Source: a virus. Taken from it: a stretch of DNA of 32,003 nt. The DNA lies in the IMG/VR virus record IMGVR_UViG_3300031595_000010, positions 1-32,003 of that record, one strand, 5' to 3'. Positions 1 to 7,325 of this stretch are shown piece after piece. A program made the translations under genes and the position numbers. The number at the start of each line of letters is the position of its first letter. The first letter of the stretch is position 1. The notes beneath the pieces are model-generated. The model searched no databases and was not told where the DNA came from. It saw only the letters and a list, made by a program, of their open reading frames with translations.

Positions 1-72
1 GGTGTAGATATAATGGATTCTCGTGCAATTCGTGTTCTTCAATCAGATGTAAGGTTTGCTCAAATTTCGTAA
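1..72 (+). CDS. C-terminal end of an unidentified protein (partial)
   Basis: Frame 1 is open from the left edge to a TAA at 70-72, giving a 23-residue tail that ends DVRFAQIS. The gene starts outside the window. It lies 45 bases upstream of the next plus-strand structural gene, in the same direction, so it is probably another late-region gene. No family can be recognised from so short a fragment. Confidence 0.6.
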   Translation, partial: GVDIMDSRAIRVLQSDVRFAQIS

Positions 73-75
73 GAC

Positions 76-101
76 TTCAACAATCAACTTTCAACAATCA
101 A
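76..101 (+). repeat. Tandem direct repeat of TTCAACAATCAA
   Basis: Two exact 12-base copies (76-87 and 90-101) are separated by two bases, a 14-base period. They lie between the end of the preceding gene and the ribosome binding site (AGGA) of the gene at 118. This could be a regulatory leader or a slippage remnant. The sequence shows the repeat only, not a function. Confidence 0.6.
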
Positions 102-117
102 ATAATAGGAAAATAAT

Positions 118-2145
118 ATGCCAGCATTAACAGGTTCTAAAGCTCTAGTCATTCAAACAGGTGTAACAAAACAAATACCAGATGGTAATACCCTTCTAGT
201 AGGTGAAGGTATTGATGGTACTACGGCAGGACCGCTATTTATAGGTAGCGGTTCAGCAGGAAACTTATCAACTTCAGTCCAAATTGGTACTGGTTCTATT
301 CCAGTTACTCTAAATGGTAACACTACAGTGTCAGGTGCAAATACTCTTACGTCAGGTACAGGTGCAGTTACATTAAATGGGGCTACATCAGTAACTGGTA
401 CAAATACATTTACAGTTGGTACTGGTACAACCACATTAGGCGGAGCACTTACACAATCAGGTGGTGCATTTTCACTAACAGGTAACGCTGCTTCACAACT
501 TAGTACAACTGCCGGTGCTCTAAATATTACAGGAGCAGCAGATTCTACTTGGTCAACAACAGCAGGTGTTATTACTGTTAATGGTCATGCTGGTGTCAAT
601 TTAGCAGCAGCCGGTTCAACGCTTTTGGATGTTGGTACTACTACTGCAAATACGGTAACACTTAGTGGCGGAACAAGTTTGGTTGCATCTTCTGGTGCAG
701 GAAATCTAGATTTTTCAAACTCAACTGGAGCATTTCAAACATCAACAGGTGCAGTATCAGTAAATGGTAATACAACATTTACAGGCGCGACTACGGTTAC
801 TATTCACGCTTTCAATACAGCAGGTGTTGTTCATAATAGTGGTGGTGGTCTTCTTTCAACAAGTCTAATCAACGTTGGAGCAGATATCACTCCAGGTACA
901 GCTGGTCAAGTACTTCTAACTAATGGAACTCCAGTCCCAGCTTGGACCACAGTATCTCAAGATGCAACCATATCGGCAACTGGTGCAGTTACAGTAGTAA
1001 GCGCTCATGGTGATTTCACTGTTGGTGCAGGTGGTGGTAATCATGCATTAACAATTGATAATGCTGGTACATTTACAACTGGTACAGGCACAAACACAAT
1101 CAATGGTAACGTAACAACTGGGAACAATCCTAACTTCGATTTTTCTGGTTCAACCGGTACATTTGATACCTCTTCTGGTGCAAATACTCTTCATGGTAAC
1201 GTTACGGTATCAGGTTCAAAAACATTTACTGTTGGATCTGGACTAGCATCTTTCGGTGGTGGAGTAACAGTATCAAGCGGTTCTCTAACAGTATCCGGTC
1301 TTGGTTGGGGTGTTACACAGACAAATGGTTCTGGTGTATTCTCAACTTCAGCTGGTACAAGTGGTCAATTACTAATTGCACAAGGCACATCTGCTGCAGC
1401 AACATGGAACTCACTATCTGGTGATGGTACCATTAGCTCATCAGGCGTACTCACAGTAACGCAAGCTGCTGGCAACTTCGAAGTCAAGGGTAACTTGATG
1501 GTAGACGGTGCAGAAACAATCGTCGGTACATCGACATTCCAATCAAATGCATCATTCGATGGTGATGTTACTATCGTTGATGGCTATTACCTACAAACTG
1601 AATTGATCCAATCAGATGGATATCTAAATATCAATGCTGTTAATGGTATCAATCTACAAAGCGCAGGCGTTACATATCTAGAAGTTGGTACTACTGCAAG
1701 CGGTACAAACTTCATTGCTGTACCATCTGGTATTACACTAGAAGCCGCTGCCGGTGGTCAAATCATTGCAACATCATCGTCTGGTACAGAAGAGATTACC
1801 GTAACTGGTGTAAATACTTCTGCCGTAGGTGCAGCCAATGATGCAGTATATGTATCTGGTTCTCTTGCTGTATCATCTGCTGAGGGAAACTCTCTTTCAA
1901 CTGCATATTGTGCAGGGTTCGCCAAAGATAAGGCATCATCCGGTAACCTATATACAGACGGTCTAGTTAGTCCAAATATCACTGGCTCAGCTGCTCCTGG
2001 TAACGTAATGTATCTAGATCCAGCTAACGCAGGTAAAGTAACAGCAACTGCTCCAACAACTGCTGGTCAAGTCGTAGCCCCAGTTGGGTTCATGTTAAGT
2101 GCAACCCAAATGGTTATTCGTATCCTAACACCAGTTCTACTCTAA
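118..2145 (+). CDS. Repetitive beta-rich virion fibre/decoration protein
   Basis: A 675-residue protein very rich in Gly, Thr, Ser, Ala and Val and poor in charged residues, with degenerate short repeats of the type G-N-x-T-V-x-G and T-F-T-V-G-x-G, as in fibrous beta-structured phage proteins. A longer module occurs twice, starting near residues 260 (GTAGQVLLTNGT) and 413 (GTSGQLLIAQGT), each followed by a W-T/N-S-x-S-x-D-x-T-I-S segment common in phage tail fibres. The last ~85 residues form a distinct, less repetitive domain (APTTAGQVVAPVGF and a hydrophobic ILTPVLL end) like the C-terminal domains of phage head-fibre or decoration proteins. An AGGA ribosome site sits 7-8 bases before the ATG. 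G+C looks higher than in its neighbours, as expected for a highly expressed structural gene. Whether it is on the head or tail cannot be decided from the sequence. Confidence 0.75.
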   Translation: MPALTGSKALVIQTGVTKQIPDGNTLLVGEGIDGTTAGPLFIGSGSAGNLSTSVQIGTGSIPVTLNGNTTVSGANTLTSGTGAVTLNGATSVTGTNTFTVGTGTTTLGGALTQSGGAFSLTGNAASQLSTTAGALNITGAADSTWSTTAGVITVNGHAGVNLAAAGSTLLDVGTTTANTVTLSGGTSLVASSGAGNLDFSNSTGAFQTSTGAVSVNGNTTFTGATTVTIHAFNTAGVVHNSGGGLLSTSLINVGADITPGTAGQVLLTNGTPVPAWTTVSQDATISATGAVTVVSAHGDFTVGAGGGNHALTIDNAGTFTTGTGTNTINGNVTTGNNPNFDFSGSTGTFDTSSGANTLHGNVTVSGSKTFTVGSGLASFGGGVTVSSGSLTVSGLGWGVTQTNGSGVFSTSAGTSGQLLIAQGTSAAATWNSLSGDGTISSSGVLTVTQAAGNFEVKGNLMVDGAETIVGTSTFQSNASFDGDVTIVDGYYLQTELIQSDGYLNINAVNGINLQSAGVTYLEVGTTASGTNFIAVPSGITLEAAAGGQIIATSSSGTEEITVTGVNTSAVGAANDAVYVSGSLAVSSAEGNSLSTAYCAGFAKDKASSGNLYTDGLVSPNITGSAAPGNVMYLDPANAGKVTATAPTTAGQVVAPVGFMLSATQMVIRILTPVLL

Positions 2146-2166
2146 TCCTTAATCCCTAAAAAACAT

Positions 2167-2194
2167 TTGACACTGTCTCAATTACTGATATAGT
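2167..2194 (+). promoter_or_regulatory. Candidate sigma70-type promoter
   Basis: TTGACA at 2167-2172 is a perfect -35 match. It is followed after 16 bases by TATAGT at 2189-2194, one mismatch from the -10 consensus. It lies in the intergenic space downstream of the 118-2145 gene and points into the gene at 2250. The -35 overlaps the left arm of a perfect inverted repeat and the -10 sits in its loop, so the element could be an operator-controlled promoter. The call is by motif only. Confidence 0.5.
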
Positions 2195-2210
2195 ATGTTG
2201 AGACAGTGTC
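2169..2210. other. Perfect 13-bp inverted repeat (hairpin or operator)
   Basis: GACACTGTCTCAA at 2169-2181 is exactly complementary to TTGAGACAGTGTC at 2198-2210, with a 16-base loop. It lies 24 bases after the stop of the repetitive structural gene. The 3' side (CTATGTCGGG) has no T run, so it is not a classic intrinsic terminator. It could be an mRNA-stabilising 3' hairpin, a weak terminator, or a dyad operator around the promoter-like sequence it contains. Confidence 0.7.
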
Positions 2211-2249
2211 CTATGTCGGGATACTATTACCTAAAAGAAAGTGAAAGTC

Positions 2250-2648
2250 ATGGGAAAACAAAACAAGAAATTTACTTCAACACATAAAGAAGAAGCAAAA
2301 ACTCCACTAACGGTGGTTCCAACGGTTACAGAAACTCCAGCCGCTCCAGCACCTCCTTCGCCAGAGACAACTCAAATCTCTCTTACAGCAGAAGATGCTC
2401 AAAAGGTTCGAGATGCCGAACAAGCGTTAGTACAAGTCAAAATGCAGTTAGCAGATATTGAGCTTCATCTTTCCGAAGTTCAAGTTCAAAAAACACGACT
2501 ACTTAGCCAAGCAGTTCTTAACAATCAATCTATGATCGAAACAGTAAAAACAATTGCATTAGCTAATGGAATTGATCCAGATGGTAAAGCTGATGATGGT
2601 AAATGGAATTTAGATACGAATGAAATGGTATTTCAAAGAGTGAAATAA
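2250..2648 (+). CDS. Small coiled-coil phage protein, function unknown
   Basis: The 132-residue product has a Lys-rich start (MGKQNKKFTS), a Pro/Ala/Thr-rich linker over about residues 20-45, and a heptad-like helical region over about residues 50-100 (DAEQALVQVKMQLADIELHL) that should form a coiled coil. It ends in a short charged tail. An in-frame GTG lies three codons upstream at 2241, but it has no better ribosome site, so the ATG was preferred; neither start has a strong Shine-Dalgarno sequence. Set between two beta-rich virion genes, it may be a trimerising or assembly partner. That is inference from context; no family was recognised. Confidence 0.6.
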   Translation: MGKQNKKFTSTHKEEAKTPLTVVPTVTETPAAPAPPSPETTQISLTAEDAQKVRDAEQALVQVKMQLADIELHLSEVQVQKTRLLSQAVLNNQSMIETVKTIALANGIDPDGKADDGKWNLDTNEMVFQRVK

Positions 2649-2668
2649 TACTTATTGGAAATGAATAG

Positions 2669-3088
2669 ATGGCATCATATGTCGATAGAATAATTTATTT
2701 AGATGCCTCGGGAGTAAATAAATTAGCCCATTCATCAGATTCAGTCACAATTAGTAGCGCTCTTACAATAAACGGTAATTTAGTAATTGGTGCTGGCGTA
2801 TCATCTAATTTAGTATCTAAGACAGCTAATTATACAATACTGTCTTCAGATTACATAATTAGCATTGGTACGCTTAGCACCGGTATTACTATTACCTTGC
2901 CTGCATCACCAACTAATGGTGCAACTTATGTTATTGTAGATGGTAAAGGATCCGCTTCATCACATACTATAGTTGTAGATGGAAATGGGCACAATATAGC
3001 AGGAGCATCAACCTATAATATGGATATTAGGTATGAGTCGCTTACTGTTGTATATGATAGTGTGAATACAGTATGGGTAGTAATATAA
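2669..3088 (+). CDS. Small adhesin/fibre-type protein
   Basis: A 139-residue beta-rich protein. Around residues 27-43 it carries the S-A-L-T-I-N-G-N-L-V-I-G module also seen in the larger fibre genes of this window. The rest (TANYTILSSDYIISIG, then ITLPASP, then a glycine-rich V-D-G-x-G segment and a C-terminal VYDSVNTVWVVI) matches the widespread fibre-tip pattern in which the backbone passes from a parameterised loop to a final beta strand ending in W-x-x-I. Its start is 20 bases after the coiled-coil gene, with a weak GGAA site. It is probably a virion-associated fibre segment; the exact location is unknown. Confidence 0.6.
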   Translation: MASYVDRIIYLDASGVNKLAHSSDSVTISSALTINGNLVIGAGVSSNLVSKTANYTILSSDYIISIGTLSTGITITLPASPTNGATYVIVDGKGSASSHTIVVDGNGHNIAGASTYNMDIRYESLTVVYDSVNTVWVVI

Positions 3089-3120
3089 CATTATAATTAG
3101 GAAAGTAAGGAAGATATAAA

Positions 3121-4047
3121 GTGGGAAAAAGGTTAACTAAAGAAATTTTTATTGAAAGAGCCAATATAATACATAAAAATAAGTATGATTATACATTATT
3201 TAATTTTTATAATTTGGAAAGTGAAAGTAAAATTATTTGTCCAGTTAGAGATCATGGTATATTTGTTCAACGGGCTCACGGGCATATTGGTGGAAACGGA
3301 TGTCCAAAATGTTATTATGACCCCGTTGTCCTAAGAGATAATTTTATAAATAAATCCACGATAAAACATAATGGAAAATACGGTTATGATAATTTTATTT
3401 GGACAGGATGCACATCACTAGGTATGATAACCTGTTCTATTCACGGAGATTTTCCACAAATACCAGAGGCTCATGTTAAAGGGATTGGATGCCAAGAATG
3501 TATTTTTTCTTCACAAAGAATGACTTTTGATGATTTCATAAAAAAAGCAAATATCATCCATAATAATTATTATGAGTATATTGGTTTAGAGTATTCAAAA
3601 AATAAGAGAACAGTAGCAATTATGAGATGCCATAAGCACGGTTTATTTAGGCAAATGGCAACTAATCATTTAGCTGGAAACAGGTGTAAAGCTTGTAGTT
3701 CTTCAATAAAAATTTCTAAAAAAGAAAAATTGTGGCTGTCAATAATTGGATTGCCAGATAGTAATGAATGCAGACAAATTGTAATACAAAAAAGTAAGCC
3801 AAAAATTGTAGTTGACGGTTTTGATATAAAAACAAATACGGTATATGAATTTTATGGAGATTTTTGGCATGGCAATCCGCTTGTATATAATAGAGATAAT
3901 ATAAATACTAAATATAATATAAAATTCGGTGAACTTTATAAAAAGACTATAGAAAGAGAAAATATAATAAAATCAAAAGGATATAATTTAGTATATATTT
4001 GGGAACGTGATTTTGATTTGTTAGTAAAGGATAAAAACAATGAGTAG
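3121..4047 (+). CDS. Homing endonuclease: zinc treble-clef repeats plus EDxHD (Vsr-like) nuclease domain
   Basis: The 308-residue product has three repeated modules of about 60 residues (roughly 5-64, 69-127, 135-192). Each has a start like F-I-x-x-A-N-I-I-H-x-N-x-Y-x-Y, a C-x(2-4)-H-G-x-F core and a closing G-x-x-C-x-x-C, the pattern of small zinc-binding DNA-recognition repeats common in phage homing endonucleases. The C-terminal domain carries VDGFD (about 231-235), YEFYGDFWHGNP (about 242-253, with E243, D247 and H250) and VYIWERDF near the end, matching the Vsr-like EDxHD nuclease fold. GTG start, with AAGGAAG seven bases upstream. The stop overlaps the start of the next gene by eight bases. 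Its low G+C relative to flanking structural genes fits a mobile insertion. Such proteins cut an allele lacking the gene to promote its spread. Confidence 0.8.
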   Translation: MGKRLTKEIFIERANIIHKNKYDYTLFNFYNLESESKIICPVRDHGIFVQRAHGHIGGNGCPKCYYDPVVLRDNFINKSTIKHNGKYGYDNFIWTGCTSLGMITCSIHGDFPQIPEAHVKGIGCQECIFSSQRMTFDDFIKKANIIHNNYYEYIGLEYSKNKRTVAIMRCHKHGLFRQMATNHLAGNRCKACSSSIKISKKEKLWLSIIGLPDSNECRQIVIQKSKPKIVVDGFDIKTNTVYEFYGDFWHGNPLVYNRDNINTKYNIKFGELYKKTIERENIIKSKGYNLVYIWERDFDLLVKDKNNE

Positions 4048-4309
4048 TAAGAAGCCTATGTCGGAAAAAGAAACTCGCGATAGATTATTTGGTTGGGCTC
4101 AAAAAAATGGTTGTGCTGAAGATCTACAAAAATTATTTGATCGATACGACAATGCACTAAAAGGCTGCAAAACTAACGAAGAACGCAAAGCAGTTCAAGC
4201 AATGGGCGTTATGGAATTTAATAATTTCTTCGGTAGAAGTAATATGAAATTATGGTTCAAAGACGGATCATCTATAATTGTAGATGAAAATAACAATATA
4301 AAGAAATAG
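4040..4309 (+). CDS. Small phage protein, function unknown
   Basis: An 89-residue, charged, mainly helical protein (MSEKETRDRLFGWAQKNGCAE at about 7-27; LQKLFDRYDNALKGC at about 29-43) ending in a short beta segment, WFKDGSSIIVDENN. The ATG lies inside the last codons of the upstream endonuclease gene (ATGAGTAG). AAGGA eight bases before it is also inside that gene, so the two are probably translationally linked. No family was recognised. Followed after eight bases by the cold-shock gene. Confidence 0.65.
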   Translation: MSSKKPMSEKETRDRLFGWAQKNGCAEDLQKLFDRYDNALKGCKTNEERKAVQAMGVMEFNNFFGRSNMKLWFKDGSSIIVDENNNIKK

Positions 4310-4317
4310 GAACTCTT

Positions 4318-4539
4318 ATGAGTGATGAAAATAAAGTATTATATGGTCAGGTTGTATGGTTTAATAAAGGAATGGGCTTCATTAAACAAGATGAAAACGA
4401 AACTGACATGTTCGTGCATTATAGCGACATATCAATGGAAGGTTATAAGACATTAGCAAAAGGTCAATTAGTATCCTATCAGGTTGGAACCAATCGAAGA
4501 GGACAACCAAAAGCTATTAACGTAACAGTTATCAAATAG
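4318..4539 (+). CDS. Cold-shock domain protein (CspA family)
   Basis: A 73-residue single cold-shock domain of normal family length. It has W14-F15-N-K-G-M-G-F-I around residues 14-22 (RNP1) and D30-M-F-V-H-Y (RNP2), followed by the usual L-x-x-G-Q-x-V-x-Y-x-V and a C-terminal A-x-N-V strand. Members bind single-stranded RNA or DNA and act as RNA chaperones or antiterminators. RNP1 has Met where Csp proteins usually have Tyr/Phe (K-G-M-G-F instead of K-G-Y/F-G-F), so one stacking aromatic is missing. AGGA ribosome site. Its stop is one base from the stop of the convergent minus-strand gene, with no terminator between. Phages sometimes carry such genes, but their role in infection is unproven. 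Confidence 0.9.
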   Translation: MSDENKVLYGQVVWFNKGMGFIKQDENETDMFVHYSDISMEGYKTLAKGQLVSYQVGTNRRGQPKAINVTVIK

Positions 4540-4540
4540 T

Positions 4541-4825
4541 CTAATCTAATTTTTCTTTTAGTTTTTCAATTTTAATATCAATTTTTTCATTGATTTGATC
4601 AATTTTTTCGTCCATTTTTTCTGCTAATTTTGCTTGAGCAGTTAGTGTAACGTTCAGCGCTGTTTGAATTTCTTTATCTTCTATAATATGTTTATTTAAA
4701 GCCGTATTGATTACATCAACTCTACCTAGTATAGATTTGATGAAAAATCCAAGTACGCCGAAAAAAGAAGTCATAAGTATGGTTAATATAGTAGTTAAAA
4801 CTGTTGTTAATGTGCTATTTGGCAT
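4541..4825 (-). CDS. Single-pass membrane protein with C-terminal coiled coil
   Basis: The 94-residue product has a short polar N terminus, one strongly hydrophobic segment at about residues 8-29 (TVLTTILTILMTSFFGVLGF), then a long amphipathic, Lys/Glu/Ile-rich helix (about 36-94) with repeated K-I-D-x-x-x-E-K-I units typical of a coiled coil. This layout resembles small phage membrane proteins of the XhlA/holin-associated or spanin-like type, but no diagnostic motif is present. Its ATG overlaps the preceding stop as TAATG, so it is coupled to the Lys-rich gene. A role in lysis or membrane anchoring is inference only. Confidence 0.6.
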   Translation of the reverse strand: MPNSTLTTVLTTILTILMTSFFGVLGFFIKSILGRVDVINTALNKHIIEDKEIQTALNVTLTAQAKLAEKMDEKIDQINEKIDIKIEKLKEKLD

Positions 4826-5064
4826 TATATGCTCTCTAGTTTTTTAATGGTTTTATCTAGCTTATCATTTAGTTTTTCATAAGTTTCTTGAAGTTTCTTT
4901 GAAGTTTTTTTCGGGCATTTTTCAATTATATCTTCTGTATTGTTTTTTATAATGGCTTCAACAGTATCTTCTTTAATAGGTTTTTTCTTACTTTTAGGCT
5001 TAGCGGTTTCAATAGCAGTTTCTTGTTGCAACTCATTATTATAGAACAAAACGGCAGATTTCAT
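4825..5064 (-). CDS. Small Lys-rich helical protein, function unknown
   Basis: A 79-residue, highly charged protein with a Lys cluster at about residues 23-31 (KPKSKKKPIK) and a C-terminal amphipathic helix (KLQETYEKLNDKLDKTIKKL). AGAGGAA lies four bases before the ATG, a strong ribosome site. It shares a TAATG overlap with the membrane/coiled-coil gene downstream, so the two are probably co-translated and their helices could interact. No family was recognised. Confidence 0.6.
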   Translation of the reverse strand: MKSAVLFYNNELQQETAIETAKPKSKKKPIKEDTVEAIIKNNTEDIIEKCPKKTSKKLQETYEKLNDKLDKTIKKLESI

Positions 5065-5074
5065 CGTATTCCTC

Positions 5075-5482
5075 TTATTGGTTATTCCACTTACCTAAAT
5101 GACTTTCCTCTGCTATTTCTGCATTTTCTTCTGCGTATTCTTCATCTGATACATTGAGTTCATCATATACTGGTTTTTCAAAATCAATAACTGAACGCTG
5201 TCGTGTTGGGAATGTTGCATTTTCCTGCAATGGAATATAGGTTTTCATTGGCGTTCCGGGAGCGAATTTCCTGACAACAACATATTTACTTTTAGCGAAT
5301 AACGATCCCGAAGAAGATGATTTAGTAAGCTGCTCTTCTGTAATATGTTTATAATGATTTTTGTCTAATAGATTAATAGAACGCATGGGGTAGATGTGTA
5401 TTCCAAGATCAGCGAGGCTAATTGCCTTGTTGGATATATTGGTGATCCAAAACTCTTTTGTTGGTTGGACGGGAGTTTTCAT
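5075..5482 (-). CDS. Conserved-looking phage protein, function unknown
   Basis: The product has 135 residues from the ATG at 5482; an in-frame TTG three codons upstream (5491) is the alternative start, and neither has a clear Shine-Dalgarno. The N-terminal ~70 residues look like a compact beta domain (KEFWITNISNKAISLADLGI, then PMRSINLL), followed by TYIPLQENATFP and an acidic tail with repeated E-E-N/E-x-A (about 110-128). The first part resembles small proteins found among phage head or neck genes, but that is only an impression. It lies 10 bases before the Lys-rich gene and just after a LAGLIDADG endonuclease. Insertion of that gene may have displaced its original leader, which would explain the poor ribosome site. 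Confidence 0.55.
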   Translation of the reverse strand: MKTPVQPTKEFWITNISNKAISLADLGIHIYPMRSINLLDKNHYKHITEEQLTKSSSSGSLFAKSKYVVVRKFAPGTPMKTYIPLQENATFPTRQRSVIDFEKPVYDELNVSDEEYAEENAEIAEESHLGKWNNQ

Positions 5483-5518
5483 GGTAGTCAAATATATGCA
5501 TGGAAAATAGTAGTTATT

Positions 5519-6346
5519 TTATAGAAGATATTTTATATGATCATATTTTCTATCTAGTAAAATGGTTGCATCTTTGTATATAAATTGTGAAATATTTTTA
5601 ATATTTAAATTTCCAGAATATGATAGTTTAAATATATTTTTATCTTTAACTATTTTGACTTTATTTATATTACAGTTTTTAATAAATATTTCCATACATT
5701 GATTAACAAATAATTCAGTACCAAGTATACTAAAACTCATTTGCCTAACTGTTCTATTTTTACCTAACCCACAATGACTGAATGTGCCATCACCATCAAA
5801 ATATCCGCGTATAAAATGATTAATCAGTGGGTGTGTTGTTAGCCAATCAGGCATAGAATAATTAAATGTTTTATTAGGTATTATATTAAATTTATTTAAA
5901 TCATTAAATATAGTTTTACTTACAATAGCTAACTCTGAACATAAATTATGCGTTTTAACTATTTGGCTAGGTTTTACTATATAATCATTAATTGGGTTAT
6001 CACTATTTAATAATAATTTTATTTTTTCAAGATGGTTTTTATCTGTTTTTGAAAGTGTTATTTTTAATATTTTTGAGTATTTTCTTTCTTGTACGCAACC
6101 ATCAGCTCCAATAAATCCAGCCAAATAAAATGATTTTTCTGTTTCTTCTGAAAAAATATTATGGTTGCAAGTATATTTTGCTTTAAAATGTGGTGAATAT
6201 AATATATTATATAAATTCATATATTTAGATATTGAATCTACATCGACCCCTAATTCATTAGCCATTTTTTGCATAGAACCGTATTTTTTATAGTTATATT
6301 CTAGCATTTCTTTTGTAAGGACGGTTTGTAATTTACTTTTTCTCAT
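5519..6346 (-). CDS. LAGLIDADG homing endonuclease
   Basis: The 275-residue product carries both LAGLIDADG helices: YLAGFIGADG at about 74-83 and HFIRGYFDGDG at about 177-187. The metal-binding acidic residues are D82 and D186, so both are present. This is the usual two-motif monomer size. An N-terminal helix-turn-helix-like segment (GSMQKMANELGVDVDSISKY, about 23-42) probably adds DNA contacts. It is free-standing, AT-rich, and sits between a minus-strand phage gene and the divergent structural gene at 6399. TTAGG lies 9 bases before the ATG. It is clearly related to the endonuclease at 7778 (shared T-F/Y-x-Y-x-M-P-x-W-L and H-F-I-R-G-Y-x-D-G-D-G). It would cut an intron-less or insertion-less allele; the target is unknown. 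Confidence 0.88.
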   Translation of the reverse strand: MRKSKLQTVLTKEMLEYNYKKYGSMQKMANELGVDVDSISKYMNLYNILYSPHFKAKYTCNHNIFSEETEKSFYLAGFIGADGCVQERKYSKILKITLSKTDKNHLEKIKLLLNSDNPINDYIVKPSQIVKTHNLCSELAIVSKTIFNDLNKFNIIPNKTFNYSMPDWLTTHPLINHFIRGYFDGDGTFSHCGLGKNRTVRQMSFSILGTELFVNQCMEIFIKNCNINKVKIVKDKNIFKLSYSGNLNIKNISQFIYKDATILLDRKYDHIKYLL

Positions 6347-6398
6347 AATAATATACCTAACGAGTAGTAGCTACATTGGGGATGATACAGGAAATAAT

Positions 6399-7316
6399 AT
6401 GGCTGGACTAACAACTTTAACAACACGGAATCAACTAATTGACGTAAATCAAACAGTTCAATTGGTGGCTCAATTTACCAATCAGGCTGGCATACCTGCT
6501 AATTTAGACACTTTTCCAATGGTGTCAATAGGTTCACCATCAGGTTTAATAATTTTAAGCCCTACGACCGCTGGTGTAATGCAACTGGATGTTGGTAAAT
6601 ATCAATACAATTTTACTACCCCATTCAATGGACCATATGGAATATACAATGATATATGGTTTGGTAATTTAAACGGAAATTCGATTACTAATTCATTTCA
6701 GTTTGTTGTTGTACATACCGATCTTCCTTCAATCAATTCAGATGGTTATATTCATCTGGCCGATGATCCCGGTTTCAATTTTTCACAACTCGCAATTCGT
6801 AATATTAATAAGGTTGTCAAAACAGTGAAAGCCAGATTGAATAATAATGGTCTTTCGCAGAGTACTGATCAATATGGTAATATCATTTATGTAAATTGTG
6901 ATATATTTTCCAATGATATGTTAGTTACATTCGTTGTGAATTCATTGAGTGAGTTTAATCAAATTCCATATTTTACGTATTTTACTTGGGAAGATACGCA
7001 GATCATAAATGAGTTCCACGCTATATTGGCTGAGGGTGCGGTGCTACAAGCATTAGCGAGTCAAGCGCTTATTGAGCGTGGGCGCGAGTATAGTATCACC
7101 GACAATGGTGTTGCATTTACTCCACCAAGCGTTGCAGAGATGTTGAATACACAATGGAATACACAGTTGACACAATACTATGATAAGTTAAAGTATATAA
7201 AAAATTCACTTCGCCCCAGCTGCCGCGGACTTGGCACGATGAGTATTGCTGGTGCAGGAAGATCAAATCCACAACTACAGCGTCTAAGATTTTTGCGTGC
7301 CCGTCAGATATTTTAA
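6399..7316 (+). CDS. Virion structural protein (Ig-like N terminus; neck/head-tail candidate)
   Basis: The 305-residue product has an N-terminal beta-sandwich-like domain of about 110 residues (alternating hydrophobic strands such as NQTVQLVAQFTN and GKYQYNFTTPF), then a second mixed domain. It ends in a helical region with E-R-G-R-E-Y-S-I-T-D-N-G (about 226-237) and a basic tail rich in Arg. This arrangement resembles large myovirus structural proteins placed near the neck or baseplate, but no single family can be named with certainty. A strong CAGGAAA ribosome site. It is the only plus-strand gene between two minus-strand genes and ends nine bases from the convergent J-domain gene. Confidence 0.6.
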   Translation: MAGLTTLTTRNQLIDVNQTVQLVAQFTNQAGIPANLDTFPMVSIGSPSGLIILSPTTAGVMQLDVGKYQYNFTTPFNGPYGIYNDIWFGNLNGNSITNSFQFVVVHTDLPSINSDGYIHLADDPGFNFSQLAIRNINKVVKTVKARLNNNGLSQSTDQYGNIIYVNCDIFSNDMLVTFVVNSLSEFNQIPYFTYFTWEDTQIINEFHAILAEGAVLQALASQALIERGREYSITDNGVAFTPPSVAEMLNTQWNTQLTQYYDKLKYIKNSLRPSCRGLGTMSIAGAGRSNPQLQRLRFLRARQIF

Positions 7317-7325
7317 TATTACTAA

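Noticed and set aside
153-434. Minus-strand open frame of 93 codons
   Set aside because: It is antisense to the repetitive fibre gene; Pro/Val-rich composition is the mirror of its Gly/Thr repeats, with no ribosome site.
6361-6374. GTAGCTAC palindrome in the divergent gap before 6399
   Set aside because: Only eight bases; expected by chance and without other promoter or operator signs.
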